Below are positions 52,453 through 63,421 of a stretch of DNA of 64,000 bases, in pieces. Location of the stretch: contig OX442315.1 in the NCBI GenBank assembly GCA_949358305.1, forward strand, positions 17,262,427 to 17,326,426. The letters run 5' to 3'. Position numbers and translations under genes: made by a program. The notes below the pieces were generated by a model. That model saw only the letters and a program-made list of their open reading frames with translations. It had not been told where the DNA came from and did not search any database. This DNA comes from Strigamia acuminata (taxonomy: Eukaryota > Arthropoda > Chilopoda > Geophilomorpha > Linotaeniidae). Within the stretch, counting starts at the first letter, position 1, and every line of letters begins with the position of its first letter.

Positions 52453-53932
52453 CTCTAAAATTTAAATCAATCTTTAAAAAATGTTTTTTTTTTTTTTTGT
52501 TTTTAATTCACTTTTACTATCAACACACGTACCCTCCATCCAATATCTCGACTAGATGACAGTGTTGTGTGTGAGGTCTCCATTCTTCTCTGCTGATTTT
52601 TGTGGCCAACATAAATACCATTCAATATAAGATCATTAAAGACTTAACCCACTCCCACCACCTCCCAAACCAGCTCTTAAAACTCCTTAATTCATTTAGA
52701 TAAAAGATAACAAGGTCCAGCACGTCAGAGACCCGCTACAAATAAGACACTGCCTTCTAATCTTTTACTCCAATTTGACAGAATTCATACATTTTTTGGT
52801 CACCTTAACCCCATCATCGTCTAAAATCAAAGATGATCAATTTCAATTTTTTTTCTTTTTCTCCCCTCCTTTTCGAGTCGAATACACAACGTAGCCACCG
52901 TCAATCAATCAAATTAATGCTATTCACCATCAATCCAAGCGTATATGGTAACACGGCAAAGGGATTAATTAACCGCGTGCTGAAATGAAAAATCATTATT
53001 CACTCTCACTTCTCATACTTTCCATTCCTACCACCCTTCAAACTTTCTCTCTCACCCCAACTCCCCTACTACATTTCGTCTTCAAGAATTAATTACTAGT
53101 ACATACTTAATTCACATCCGATCGACGGATCCCACTCGTTTAGAAAAATAGAATTAATAAAATTATTTAATCTCACTTTCAAATTTAAAACTCCTTTTTT
53201 ATACGATATTGATTATTCATAAAGTAACAAGAAACCAAATTAAACGCTCTACAAATTCTGTCGTCTGAAACAACTTAATTTTTTTTATTGTGCTTTACTC
53301 GTTCCTTTTTTTCCTCCCAGCCCCCTTCCCTCCCTCATTCCCACACACACAACTACCTGCCTTACCCCTCAACCTAATCGATGAACAACAGGGTCTTCCA
53401 ACCATCCAGCTTGCCAATTTGTCAAACGACACACCTCTGTAAAAAAATCTACTTCAAACTATACAGTATACACTGGAAGAGCAGAGGGAAAGAAAAAATT
53501 AATGGTTTCACGTGCCAAAAGTCTCTTAAAACAATAAGAGTCAAAACACCCAAACTTCGTGATAAAATAACAAAAATTAAATCAATGGCCAAAGCCCAAA
53601 AACTCAGCTCACTCTGCATGTCGAGTCGTTTCCCTCCTATTTACAGAACCAATCCAGTCGATGAGTTCTTTGTGCTTTCAAGAGAAATTAAAAGGTTCCT
53701 TCAATAAATTTACTGCCCACCACTACCAAACAGCACACACCATCAAATTCCATGGAAAAGCTCCCCTTAAAGAAATTCACAGATCATAATTAAATCCATT
53801 CCTATTACATTCATTTTCCAGCATGGCCAACTTGTGACGATTACAAAACCGTATTAAGGTTCTTAATCTAACTATAGATGGCGTTAAGACAATTTAGCGC
53901 GAATTCAAATATATTATATTAAATAAACTCAG
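52453..53932. other. Pyrimidine/AT-rich stretch with no supported gene
   Basis: Between the VPS72 fragment and the left MNS1 copy the + strand is C/T-rich (runs such as CCCTTCCCTCCCTCATTCCC near 53,320). A 108-codon + frame at 53381-53707 is Lys/Ser-rich with no motif I know, and no supporting splice sites or neighbours. I treat the region as a rearrangement zone. Confidence 0.45.
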
Positions 53933-54010
53933 CACTTTCTGAAACAAGAGCGCCAAAGAAAGGAGTTCCTAAAAGAAAAACAAGACATGGCAGATTTAGA
54001 CGCCGACATT
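53933..54010 (+). pseudogene. Left displaced copy of MNS1 exon 1 (78 bp)
   Basis: CACTTTCTGAAACAAGAGCG through GATTTAGACGCCGACATT is nearly identical to MNS1 exon 1 (49,955-50,030), with a 6-nt in-frame deletion and two substitutions. It has no start codon or flanking MNS1 sequence, so it is only a scar of duplication. Confidence 0.9.
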
Positions 54011-54060
54011 ATTTCATATGTTGTAGGTAGTCTAGGTACCTTGATTTCATTTATTATTGA

Positions 54061-54133
54061 AACGAAGATATGATGTCACGTAAAACTCGATTTACAGATC
54101 GAGTCTTATGTGATGTCATGCCATATCTTCGTT
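54061..54133. repeat. Imperfect foldback, arms about 31-36 nt
   Basis: AACGAAGATATG...TAAAACTCGAT (54061-54091) faces its near-complement ATCGAGTCTTA...CATATCTTCGTT (54098-54133), separated by about 6 nt. Small bulges interrupt the stem. It could be a hairpin RNA source, a foldback element remnant, or an excision/repair scar. Confidence 0.75.
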
Positions 54134-54255
54134 CACAGTTTTCGATTGCTAGCGTGCTCTTATCGTTGCCGGTTTGGTGAACTTTTAATTTGTTACGAGT
54201 CAGCCATACAATCTCATTGTTTTGGGTAATTATTACTTCGAGAACTTTTCCTAAA

Positions 54256-54301
54256 CGTCTTCATTGCGTGCCAAATTAGGATTGGGCACGAAATGAAGAC
54301 G
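54256..54301. repeat. 17-bp hairpin upstream of the Fic gene
   Basis: CGTCTTCATTGCGTGCC (54256-54272) pairs with GGCACGAAATGAAGACG (54285-54301): 16 of 17 positions pair, with a 12-nt loop. It lies 80 bp before the Fic start codon and could be in its promoter or 5' UTR. Confidence 0.8.
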
Positions 54302-54379
54302 TGACCTCAGTTTATTGGGTATATAATTGTGTACATATTACATTATAAACATATTCTATCTTTTAGACAAACCGCCAAC

Positions 54380-55672
54380 ATGGCCATGTGGAAATACGTA
54401 ACGGATGTCAAGTTGAATACCTGGCAAAGCAACTTCGTCCCGCCACCGGAGTTGTGCGTGCCGTTCAAATGTCGAAAGACGGCTATCATCGTTTTGGAGG
54501 AGTTAATTGCAGAAGACGAAGCGTTCAAACAACCGTTATTGCGACTATATTTAGCGGAATTATATAAAGATTTTAAAGATGTCGAATCAGCGTTAGAACT
54601 TCTGAGAATGTTACAATCCCGAATACTTCCACAAACGAATCACGAATTGGACGTGTTGATTGGCCAGCTTTTTAAAGCCCATATGAAATTTGTAGAGTTT
54701 CAAAAAACCGTTTTCACTAGTACCAATGCCGATTTGCGAATATTATCACCACTGAAATTTAAAGAATATGATGCAGCGATTCAGCAATTCAGTCTAGAAT
54801 TAGATGGTCGCGTATCGACTGTAAAACTCGGAGATTATATCTCTGAGTTTTACGATCGATGTGCAAGCATCAATTCAACAGTCATTGAAGAAACATTTCT
54901 GCTGAATGAAAGTACTATGGAAAACCTAGTCAAATTTGGATTCCATTCTTCTTTGATCGATGCTGTTCCAACTAATAGCCACCAGCAAGATAAAAACATC
55001 ATCATACGTCATCTTCAAGATATGAGCAAAGGTTTGCTGTGTGCTTCAGAGTGGGCAAACAACATCGAAATGCCGTTTGACAAGAAAATAATCCTAGACC
55101 TGCATCATTGGGTCATAAAAAATGACCGCTTTGTTTTAAATAATTTAGGGAACTGCTGTATAAAACCCATCAGGAAATGGAGAAACAGAACGGTTTTCAT
55201 TTCAAAAAAGATTCTTTTCCCTCCGTTCCAAGACGTTCCCCACTTAATGAAAATGTTTATAGCAGAAGTGAAGACAATTCTCCAAAACATGAAAAAAAAT
55301 AAGTGTACAGCCAAAAAAGCTTTTTTCAGCGCAGCATACATCCATAACGCATTTATTGACATCCATCCTTTTTTGGATGGGAATGGGCGGACCGCTCGAC
55401 TAGTGGCGTCGTTGCCACTATTAGTAGCGGGATTCCCATCTATTTGTATACGAGCACAGAATAAGTATGGGTATCTCAAAGCTGTTAATGAAATGCGCGA
55501 AACCAAAAATATCTCTACATTGGCTAATTTTTTGGCACAAGAAATGAGCGCCACCCAAGAACTAATGAGGGCTTATATTGAAGATCCACCAAACCAAGAA
55601 ACCAAGAAATCCAAGAAACGTACCGCATCAGAAACATTAGAAGAATCAACTAGCAAAAGGAATTGTGTATGA
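54380..55672 (+). CDS. Intronless Fic-domain protein (putative AMP transferase), 430 aa
   Basis: Fic enzymes usually transfer AMP from ATP to Ser/Thr/Tyr of a target. I chose the ATG at 54380 (GCCAACATGG, strong context); an upstream in-frame ATG at 54329 would add 17 residues that read like 5' UTR, and TCTTTTAG just before may be a splice acceptor. Numbered from 54380: a helical N-terminus (1-150); SxxxE inhibitory-type motif STVIEE at about 166-171, where the usual Gly/Asn after the Glu is Glu; the flap KKILFPPFQDVPHLMKM; then the complete catalytic motif HPFLDGNGR with His329, starting at nt 55364. The C-terminus is Lys/Arg-rich (KKSKKRTASE...STSKR), NLS-like. No signal peptide or transmembrane segment, unlike animal FICD. 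It is a single exon among multi-exon genes, flanked by displaced MNS1 copies: possibly horizontally acquired, retrocopied or mobile. Confidence 0.85.
   Translation: MAMWKYVTDVKLNTWQSNFVPPPELCVPFKCRKTAIIVLEELIAEDEAFKQPLLRLYLAELYKDFKDVESALELLRMLQSRILPQTNHELDVLIGQLFKAHMKFVEFQKTVFTSTNADLRILSPLKFKEYDAAIQQFSLELDGRVSTVKLGDYISEFYDRCASINSTVIEETFLLNESTMENLVKFGFHSSLIDAVPTNSHQQDKNIIIRHLQDMSKGLLCASEWANNIEMPFDKKIILDLHHWVIKNDRFVLNNLGNCCIKPIRKWRNRTVFISKKILFPPFQDVPHLMKMFIAEVKTILQNMKKNKCTAKKAFFSAAYIHNAFIDIHPFLDGNGRTARLVASLPLLVAGFPSICIRAQNKYGYLKAVNEMRETKNISTLANFLAQEMSATQELMRAYIEDPPNQETKKSKKRTASETLEESTSKRNCV
54821..54853. repeat. 15-bp hairpin inside the Fic coding sequence
   Basis: GTAAAACTCGGAGAT (54821-54835) pairs with ATCTCTGAGTTTTAC (54839-54853) across a 3-nt loop: 14 Watson-Crick pairs and one G-T wobble. 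It encodes ordinary residues (VKLGDYISEFY), so the pairing is not forced by an obvious repeat peptide. Confidence 0.9.
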
Positions 55673-55729
55673 ATTGTTATATTATTTTGTCCATTTTATA
55701 AATTCAATTATTGATATTTTCAATTTTGC

Positions 55730-57582
<1,853 letters not shown>

Positions 57583-59737
57583 TGTGACGAGAAAACAGGG
57601 TATGAATAAATTATGGAACATTGTTTAGGAATATCTAAGGGATCAGGTTAGGCTGCGCTGCAACGTCAGTTGCGGCAAAGGCGGGAAAAGTATTCTTGAG
57701 TGACGTGAGTCACTTGAGAGGGAAAAAAGGGGGTCATTGGTAAGTGACCACAAGTAGTTTTAATAACTTTAGAGGCAGTAAGGTAAATAAAGAGTAAAAT
57801 GATTGTAATAAAACATCTGACTTCGATTAACACGCGACAGCATAAGTTGATAGAGTGTAAATGAATAAATGTATGAATGAGCCAAACACAAGTGTGTAAT
57901 ATAAATGAATAAACTAATCTAATTTAATAAGTCCAAATGAACAAACAATCCAAAATATATATGTATACAAATATGTACAAATATATCGGCGCTAGTAACA
58001 AGGCCTCCAATACAAGTTGGGGTAATATAAAGACATAAAAATATACTTAAATACGCTGACACACTTTAGACTGTTGGGTGCATGAGGAATTCATGGCCCA
58101 AGGCTAAGAGGGGAAGCAAACAAGAATAAAGAGTAAGCGCTCTTTTAATTGCGCTACACGCATGTGTAAAGGGGGAATTAAAAGGGGCAATAAAATGGCG
58201 GCTCAATCAATGTTTCTTCGACTGCAATTCGGTTCGGCTGCAATTTTGGTATTAACAGGTGTCGTCACAAACATATATTGGCCTTGAAGAAGACCAATGG
58301 AGCTAAAACTTAATGGTTATTAATGCAAGGGATTAATAAGAGTGCAAACTCTTATTTAATCGGTTTGGTGGGTTTGAAGACCCAAGAAAATGGCTAAGAG
58401 AAAAGCAACACAGCCATTGAGTGTCAAATTGAGGCGGCAGAGCCTTCTGCTAAACTTATTAGGCTTAACATTGAAGATTAACCATTATTCAACAAGACCT
58501 GGCTAACCGTGTGCAAGGTGTGTTTTGAGCGAATGCTCTAGCGGCGCAAAGGACAGCTACACACATTGAGGTAGTCACTGATTGCTCAGTGCTAAGTATC
58601 TATGTGTAGCAACTTTGATAAGAAGGATTGTAACACATTGAGATGCAAATCAATTGCTTGATTTGAAGTGCTATGTCACAATAACCATAGGATGAGGTAA
58701 GGGGAATTTCATATCAAAATGATATGGTTCCAATGAAAATGAGTATAAGGAGTGATTAGCTAACAGTTGACAATACAAAAGTAAAAGGTAACCACTAACA
58801 ACTCACTCTTGATTTAAGAGCCATTGAGGGCTTGATGAAATTCATCAAGACTTGCTAACTAATAATTCAAGAGTGTAAATGAAACATGGCTTACCTATTT
58901 ACACGAATCCACGGTCAACAGTCATTGAGTCCAGTTGTTCAAAAGGGTTGAGGGATTTTGGCGGGAAAATCCACCAACAAAGCCAGGGCGGCAAAGTTGG
59001 AGTAGAGGCAACAAAACCTATCTTTTCTCCTTCATCTTCACCTCCAGTGCCATCCTGCTTCCCCAGCTGTCAACTAGAGGAAGCTTTACACCGTTGCTCA
59101 GTAATTCAATACCATATAAGCTCGAGTGTTGGTCGTAGGGCACAACAACTAAACCAGCGATAGTGCGTCAAAACTTGACGCACAATATAAAGTCAAACCA
59201 ACAAAGGCAAAAACAGAATATGTGTATAGTCAAAATAATGGGCAAAATCCTAGAGGAAACTCTGTGCAGAGTTTATATAGACAAGTGAAACAATACCTCA
59301 TTGGAATGGAACCAATGGGGTAAATAAACCAATAACAACAAGGGTCTTGCCTCATTAGTATGAGGCGGGAATAAAACCACAAAGCACATACCTCATTAGT
59401 ATGTGGTGAAGGAGGGGAGACCAAGCGTGGCGAGGTCAAGAGTACTCTTGGCCTTGCAAGGTCATACTGGTGTTGATAAACAACACTAACACTGAGTTGG
59501 CATAGAGCGGCTCCACTGAGCAGTGAACCAAGATGGCGACCAAGGAAAGAAAGAATACTCTTTCAACTGTAATATAAACATAACTTATGACCCGTGAGCC
59601 TTAGGGCTCACTTATATGGTCTAGGACTCATATAAAGCTTAATCAAATAACGTAACCAAGCATACAAAACTCTGAATAATAAATAAAGTATTTATTCGAT
59701 CTCCAATACAAACCTACGGTAATTTGGTACCGTCACA
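57583..59737 (-). repeat. Candidate 3' LTR, 2,155 bp
   Basis: Read on the minus strand it starts TGTGACGGTACCAAATTACC (from 59737) and ends CTCGTCACA (57583), so it has TG...CA ends and a 7-bp terminal inverted repeat TGTGACG/CGTCACA. The left end abuts truncated DDX3 coding sequence, which fixes that boundary well. The right boundary is less sure: no clear polypurine tract precedes it on the minus strand. An AATAAA (GATCGAATAAATAC) lies about 40 nt inside the start. The interior is densely filled with short hairpins. Confidence 0.6.
57654..59640. repeat. Array of more than 20 short hairpins within the LTR
   Basis: Stem starts, arms and loops I verified: 57657 GCTGCAAC/GTTGCGGC (one wobble); 57699 AGTGAC/GTCACT; 58077-58145 two; 58155 TACAC-GCAT; 58277 ATTGGCCTT/AAGACCAAT (one mismatch); 58335 AATAAGAGT, loop GCAA, 9 bp; 58556-58610 nested GCTACACA/TGTGTAGC around CACTGA-TTGC-TCAGTG; 58646 CAAATCAA, loop TTGC, 8 bp; 58710 CATATCA/TGATATG; 58831 CTTGATGAA palindrome; 59163 GTGCGTCAA/TTGACGCAC, 9 bp; 59257 AAACTCTG/CAGAGTTT; 59296 CCTCATTGG/CCAATGGGG; 59349 GCCTCAT/ATGAGGC; 59385 CACATAC/GTATGTG; 59437 CAAGAGTACTCTTG; 59452 CCTTGCAAGG; 59470 GTGTTG/CAACAC; 59514 CACTGAGCAGTG; 59549 GAAAGA/TCTTTC; 59594 GTGAGCC/GGCTCAC. 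A stretch at 58,870-59,160 is comparatively free of them. Confidence 0.85.
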
Positions 59738-60531
59738 CGTGCTCCAGGAAAAGTGCATTCGTCCCACGTATGCATCTAATATACCGGAAACCTAATTGAA
59801 AGACTATGATATAAAGAGAAAATTTTTATTTGGGGAGTAAAGACTCCCCTAAAAACTCTTGGGGTGCGGCCTGCACCCCTACAATTGACTGGGTGTCATA
59901 GCACCCGTAAGGATAATTTGTTACAGTTTAAGAGATTGGCAACCGAGGTCCAGAAAGAGCGGACAAGCAGCAACAGGCTCAAGTTCGACTGTTTCAAAAT
60001 ACATGCTAAAATAAGGTTAAGAAAATCAAAATTAGGTAGGCATCTCGGCATCGAGATGGTTCCGGGGTTGAAGACGTGGACCGGCCAAATGGTCCAACAG
60101 TAATTACTCGGTAATTACCCGGAAACTAGTTCATTAGGAAGTAAAAATAATACATTTGAAATTTTAAGACAAATAGAATTAACCAGGCGTTATCTGCTGT
60201 TCGCAGGGAACATACGTCAAACCGAATTACACAATAATATATAAAATAAAACGGATATTTATATATATCACACAGGACTAATATCAGCAGAGTTACATTG
60301 CACGAAAACCTTAAATTAACATACACAAAATAATTAAGCAAGAAAACACAAATGGTAAACATACAGACCAATAATGGAGATCTCAATGTCTCTTATGGCC
60401 CGCAAGGTCACAAAATTACTAATTAATACAACAAAATGGAACTTATCACAAAACAAACAGAAATACAACAAAATTTAAACATGCACAGAATCTGAACATG
60501 AAGTAAAGGCGATACACATAATCTGATACGC
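59738..60531 (-). other. Retroelement 3' untranslated stretch with further hairpins
   Basis: There is no gene here. Hairpins continue across the proposed LTR border: 59832 GGGGAGT/ACTCCCC, 59861 GGGGTGC/GCACCCC, 59891 GGGTGT/GCACCC, 60041 CATCTCG-GCAT-CGAGATG, 60077 TGGACC/GGTCCA, and 60100 GTAATTAC-TCG-GTAATTAC. The part beyond 60,125 is AT-rich and plain. Confidence 0.6.
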
Positions 60532-62142
60532 CTACACGTCTTGAGCCATGTCGGGGGCAGGTGAGTTGGGAGCGGTAACATAGACATTCATGTCGCAAGG
60601 GGGTGTGTGTTCGGCCTCCACAGAAAGGTTCAACGGCACATTGGGAGGATCTACCGACAAAATTGGAGAAGTTGGCCGAACGGCCGTAGTAGTCAAATTA
60701 CTCATGGAGTCGGTTAAATCCTCGACTTGAAAAAAGTTGAAGGGACGCTCGGGAATTTGTCCGGAGAAAACGGGTGCATTTAAACCTATTTGGTAATTGT
60801 CAAAGGACTCGATAAAGCGGACAGGATCTCTGGCAAAGGCCGACGGGATGTGCTGCATCCACACCCTTGTCATCGTTCTATTCAGAATAAAGACGCGTTC
60901 CCAACTGGCGTCCCATACATCACATCGCAGGTGATAGTGTGGATTAAGGGACGTGGCCTCCACAATTAACTTCTGGGCCCTCCTGAGTTTGTTAATTAAA
61001 AACACATACCCATCATAGCGCTTGGTGATGCTAAAAATAGCCTTTCCCACCTTGAAAAGAAATTCGCTCAAAGTTGGGACCAATCTACGAGCGCGCGCTA
61101 ACTGACGGTCGGGAGCAAGCAAGTTAATCTCACAAGAAAATTTGGGTAAAGCAAAATCCTCCGGAATCTCGACATCCACGTAAGGGGACATTATTACGCG
61201 TTCGTAACTTTCGGGTTTAACGGAACGCTGCGCAGCGTCAGCCTTAGCGGCTGCCTCTAACAACTTGACGTGAGCAAGGGCCGATGCGAGCGCATCAGAA
61301 AGTAACGCTATTTGTTTGTCTTTTGCGTCAGCGGAGGGGGCTCTGGGTGCAGAGCTACCTGCGGGCTCAGCCAAAACTCTATCTAAATGCTCTTTAATCG
61401 TTTTGATGTTCCACTCGGCATCGGAAGGGGAGTTTTTACCAAAAGTGAACAAATTAGTGGCGGGTTCCGTAAACAACTGCCCATGTGGGGACGTAAGTTT
61501 CTCGCACTTCTCGCAAAGGGACCAGCGGCGGGCGCTATTTGACCATGCGGTCATGACAACTATATTCTTGATGCCTGCGGTCCAGGGAGTTCCTCGCGGA
61601 CGTTTGCCATCGCCTAAACAATTTAGGCACGCTACTAAGTGCTGCCCCCCGACCGCACCACACAACCAACTACAGCCTGTGCACAGGGGGCACGACACAT
61701 ATATACTAGTGTCAAATCTAGGTGTAGCATGCGGGCGACCGTGCTTCACATCCCAGTCACATTTGTCTCGTCGCTTATTAAGTAACTCAACCGTTTCGGC
61801 GGAAGCATTTGGGCGAAGTTCGCGCCAATCGTAACTATGCGATAGGCCAAGCGATAAAAGGGGGGTAACTGTAGATACAGTGGGAGCCGTTGATTCGGGG
61901 CGTACAAAATCACCATAAGGGTTTGTAGGCGAATTAGGGGTTTGAAAGCGAAGTGCACCACGAGCATTACCAAAACTGCCTCGAGAGGGCGGTGGAGTCG
62001 ACTGTTCATCGGAAAAGTTCTTGGTGATCTTGACGGGTGGGTCTTCTGTTAAGGAGTCCTCCGATCGGGCAGACAGCATGCGTTTCTTAGGGTCCGGGTT
62101 CATTCTTGAGGGCCGAGATCCGAATGGACGCCTGGTATACAT
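60532..62142 (-). CDS. Retroelement 3' ORF, 536 aa, Cys-cluster protein of unknown function
   Basis: I do not recognise it. It follows pol on the same strand, in the env position, but has no signal peptide or transmembrane helix, so it is not an evident envelope protein. The first ATG is at 62142, directly after a splice-acceptor-like run (TGCTGAC, a T/C-rich tract, TACCAG). N-terminal 130 residues: basic, Ser/Pro/Thr-rich, disordered. Then a Cys cluster at about residues 150-230: CPLCTGC, WLC, ACLNC and CEKCEKL (paired CxxC, zinc-binding in style, not the CCHC knuckle of gag). An Ala-rich helical segment follows (IALLSDALASALAHVKLLEA), then a folded-looking domain (LRRAQKLIVEA, WMQHIPSAFARDPVRFIESF) and a Pro-rich acidic tail. 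It is clearly less AT-rich than the host genes. The intact frame suggests recent activity. Confidence 0.7.
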   Translation of the reverse strand: MYTRRPFGSRPSRMNPDPKKRMLSARSEDSLTEDPPVKITKNFSDEQSTPPPSRGSFGNARGALRFQTPNSPTNPYGDFVRPESTAPTVSTVTPLLSLGLSHSYDWRELRPNASAETVELLNKRRDKCDWDVKHGRPHATPRFDTSIYVSCPLCTGCSWLCGAVGGQHLVACLNCLGDGKRPRGTPWTAGIKNIVVMTAWSNSARRWSLCEKCEKLTSPHGQLFTEPATNLFTFGKNSPSDAEWNIKTIKEHLDRVLAEPAGSSAPRAPSADAKDKQIALLSDALASALAHVKLLEAAAKADAAQRSVKPESYERVIMSPYVDVEIPEDFALPKFSCEINLLAPDRQLARARRLVPTLSEFLFKVGKAIFSITKRYDGYVFLINKLRRAQKLIVEATSLNPHYHLRCDVWDASWERVFILNRTMTRVWMQHIPSAFARDPVRFIESFDNYQIGLNAPVFSGQIPERPFNFFQVEDLTDSMSNLTTTAVRPTSPILSVDPPNVPLNLSVEAEHTPPCDMNVYVTAPNSPAPDMAQDV

Positions 62143-63421
62143 CTGGTACGTAACTTCCGGTGGGTAAAAACAAGAAACAGTCAGCAAAAGTTAACCAAAT
62201 CTTAAGCCTACGAAAGTGTGTTGATCGACTCATGACAGAACATAATAACTACGAGTAGGTGAAATAAATTTACAGGGGAAAAATAATCGTTTTCATACAG
62301 ACAGGAAATAAACCGTTCGCTAGGGACATCTAGGGATAAATTTTAGAAAAAGGTCTGAACAGATCAACGCCACCTGGCGGTAAAGATGAGCAAAAGGCGC
62401 CATTTTCTAACGGAGCGCGTGGTAGAATTACGCCGAAGTTTTCAAACTGCCTAAATTTTTACGGGAAATTACGCGAATTTGATTTATAACAGCTCCTAGC
62501 GAAACATTCGCTTAAATACAAATAAATTTCATATACCGAATTAAATCTTAAGGGCTAAGTGGCGGGTAAATGTGCGTGTCATGTGACGATCCTACATATG
62601 AACATGCGTTCATTTACCGATAATATACATTGGGTGAGTGCTAATCACTAATTTCGACAGATAACTTACGCGTTTGAAGTAACTACGAATAAAGAACGAG
62701 ATCTTTCGAAAAGTAGTGAAGCGAACGCTTTCGATGTGGCCGTGCTGAATAACCAAGTGAGAAACGATCGGAACGGATCGTACGATCAGCGATAAATTAG
62801 CGACGAAATCGAAACTAAACAAAATTAAACACAACAATCGGTAAATTATTACCGTAAAATCAATTACAAGAGTAAATAACTACCGAAATATGGTGAAAAC
62901 AACGGAAATCCAACTATCGGGTCGGGTAAGCGAGATGATCGAAGTGAAACTAACGTGTTGCGAAGTGACAAGTCAAGACTGGACAATGGATGTAAGTCGA
63001 GATACTAAGGGATTTGTCGAGAACAATAGCGTGGCTGATGACGTCAGAAAAGATAACGCCGAGCGTAGTAAGAATCACAAATTCTGAGTTTGAGATGGAG
63101 TCAAAGGTCGACCACTAATTGTTTTCAGCTGAGAATGTAGTCTGATCTACTAATCCGAAAGTAAGAAGTTGGAAGTAGGGGAATTCTTGACCCATATACA
63201 CGAAAACTTGCATAAATATCAAATATGAAACGAATAAATTTTTTGAAAGCCAACCTTAAATGAGATTTCTAACCTTAGAATTCACTAAAATCTTTTCTAC
63301 TAAGCGATGCGTAGGCTAAAAATTAGATAGACAACTTGGGATCAAATTGGAAATAAAATCGCAAATAATTATTTACTAAAAGATTTCGAACAAACCGCTT
63401 TCGATGCGAGATTTCCCAAAT
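62143..63421 (-). other. Spacer between pol and the 3' ORF
   Basis: About 1.3 kb without a supported gene. It ends at the acceptor-like sequence before the 3' ORF. A 12-bp palindrome GATCGTACGATC lies at 62776-62787. Short frames on both strands (for example 62890-63087 +) have no motif. Confidence 0.5.

Noticed and set aside
53381-53707. 108-codon + frame as a new gene
   Set aside because: It has low-information Lys/Ser-rich content, no splice support, no recognised family, and lies in a rearranged pyrimidine-rich stretch.
55105-55554. 149-codon minus-strand frame
   Set aside because: It is the shadow of the Fic coding sequence on the opposite strand.
54380-55672. Bacterial contamination as the source of the Fic gene
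   Set aside because: It is embedded between copies of the local MNS1 gene with the same AT-rich composition, so it is integrated in this genome. Past horizontal transfer remains possible.
61316-61834. 172-codon open frame on the + strand
   Set aside because: It is antisense to the 3' ORF of the retroelement and is open because that coding region is less AT-rich; it has no motif of its own.
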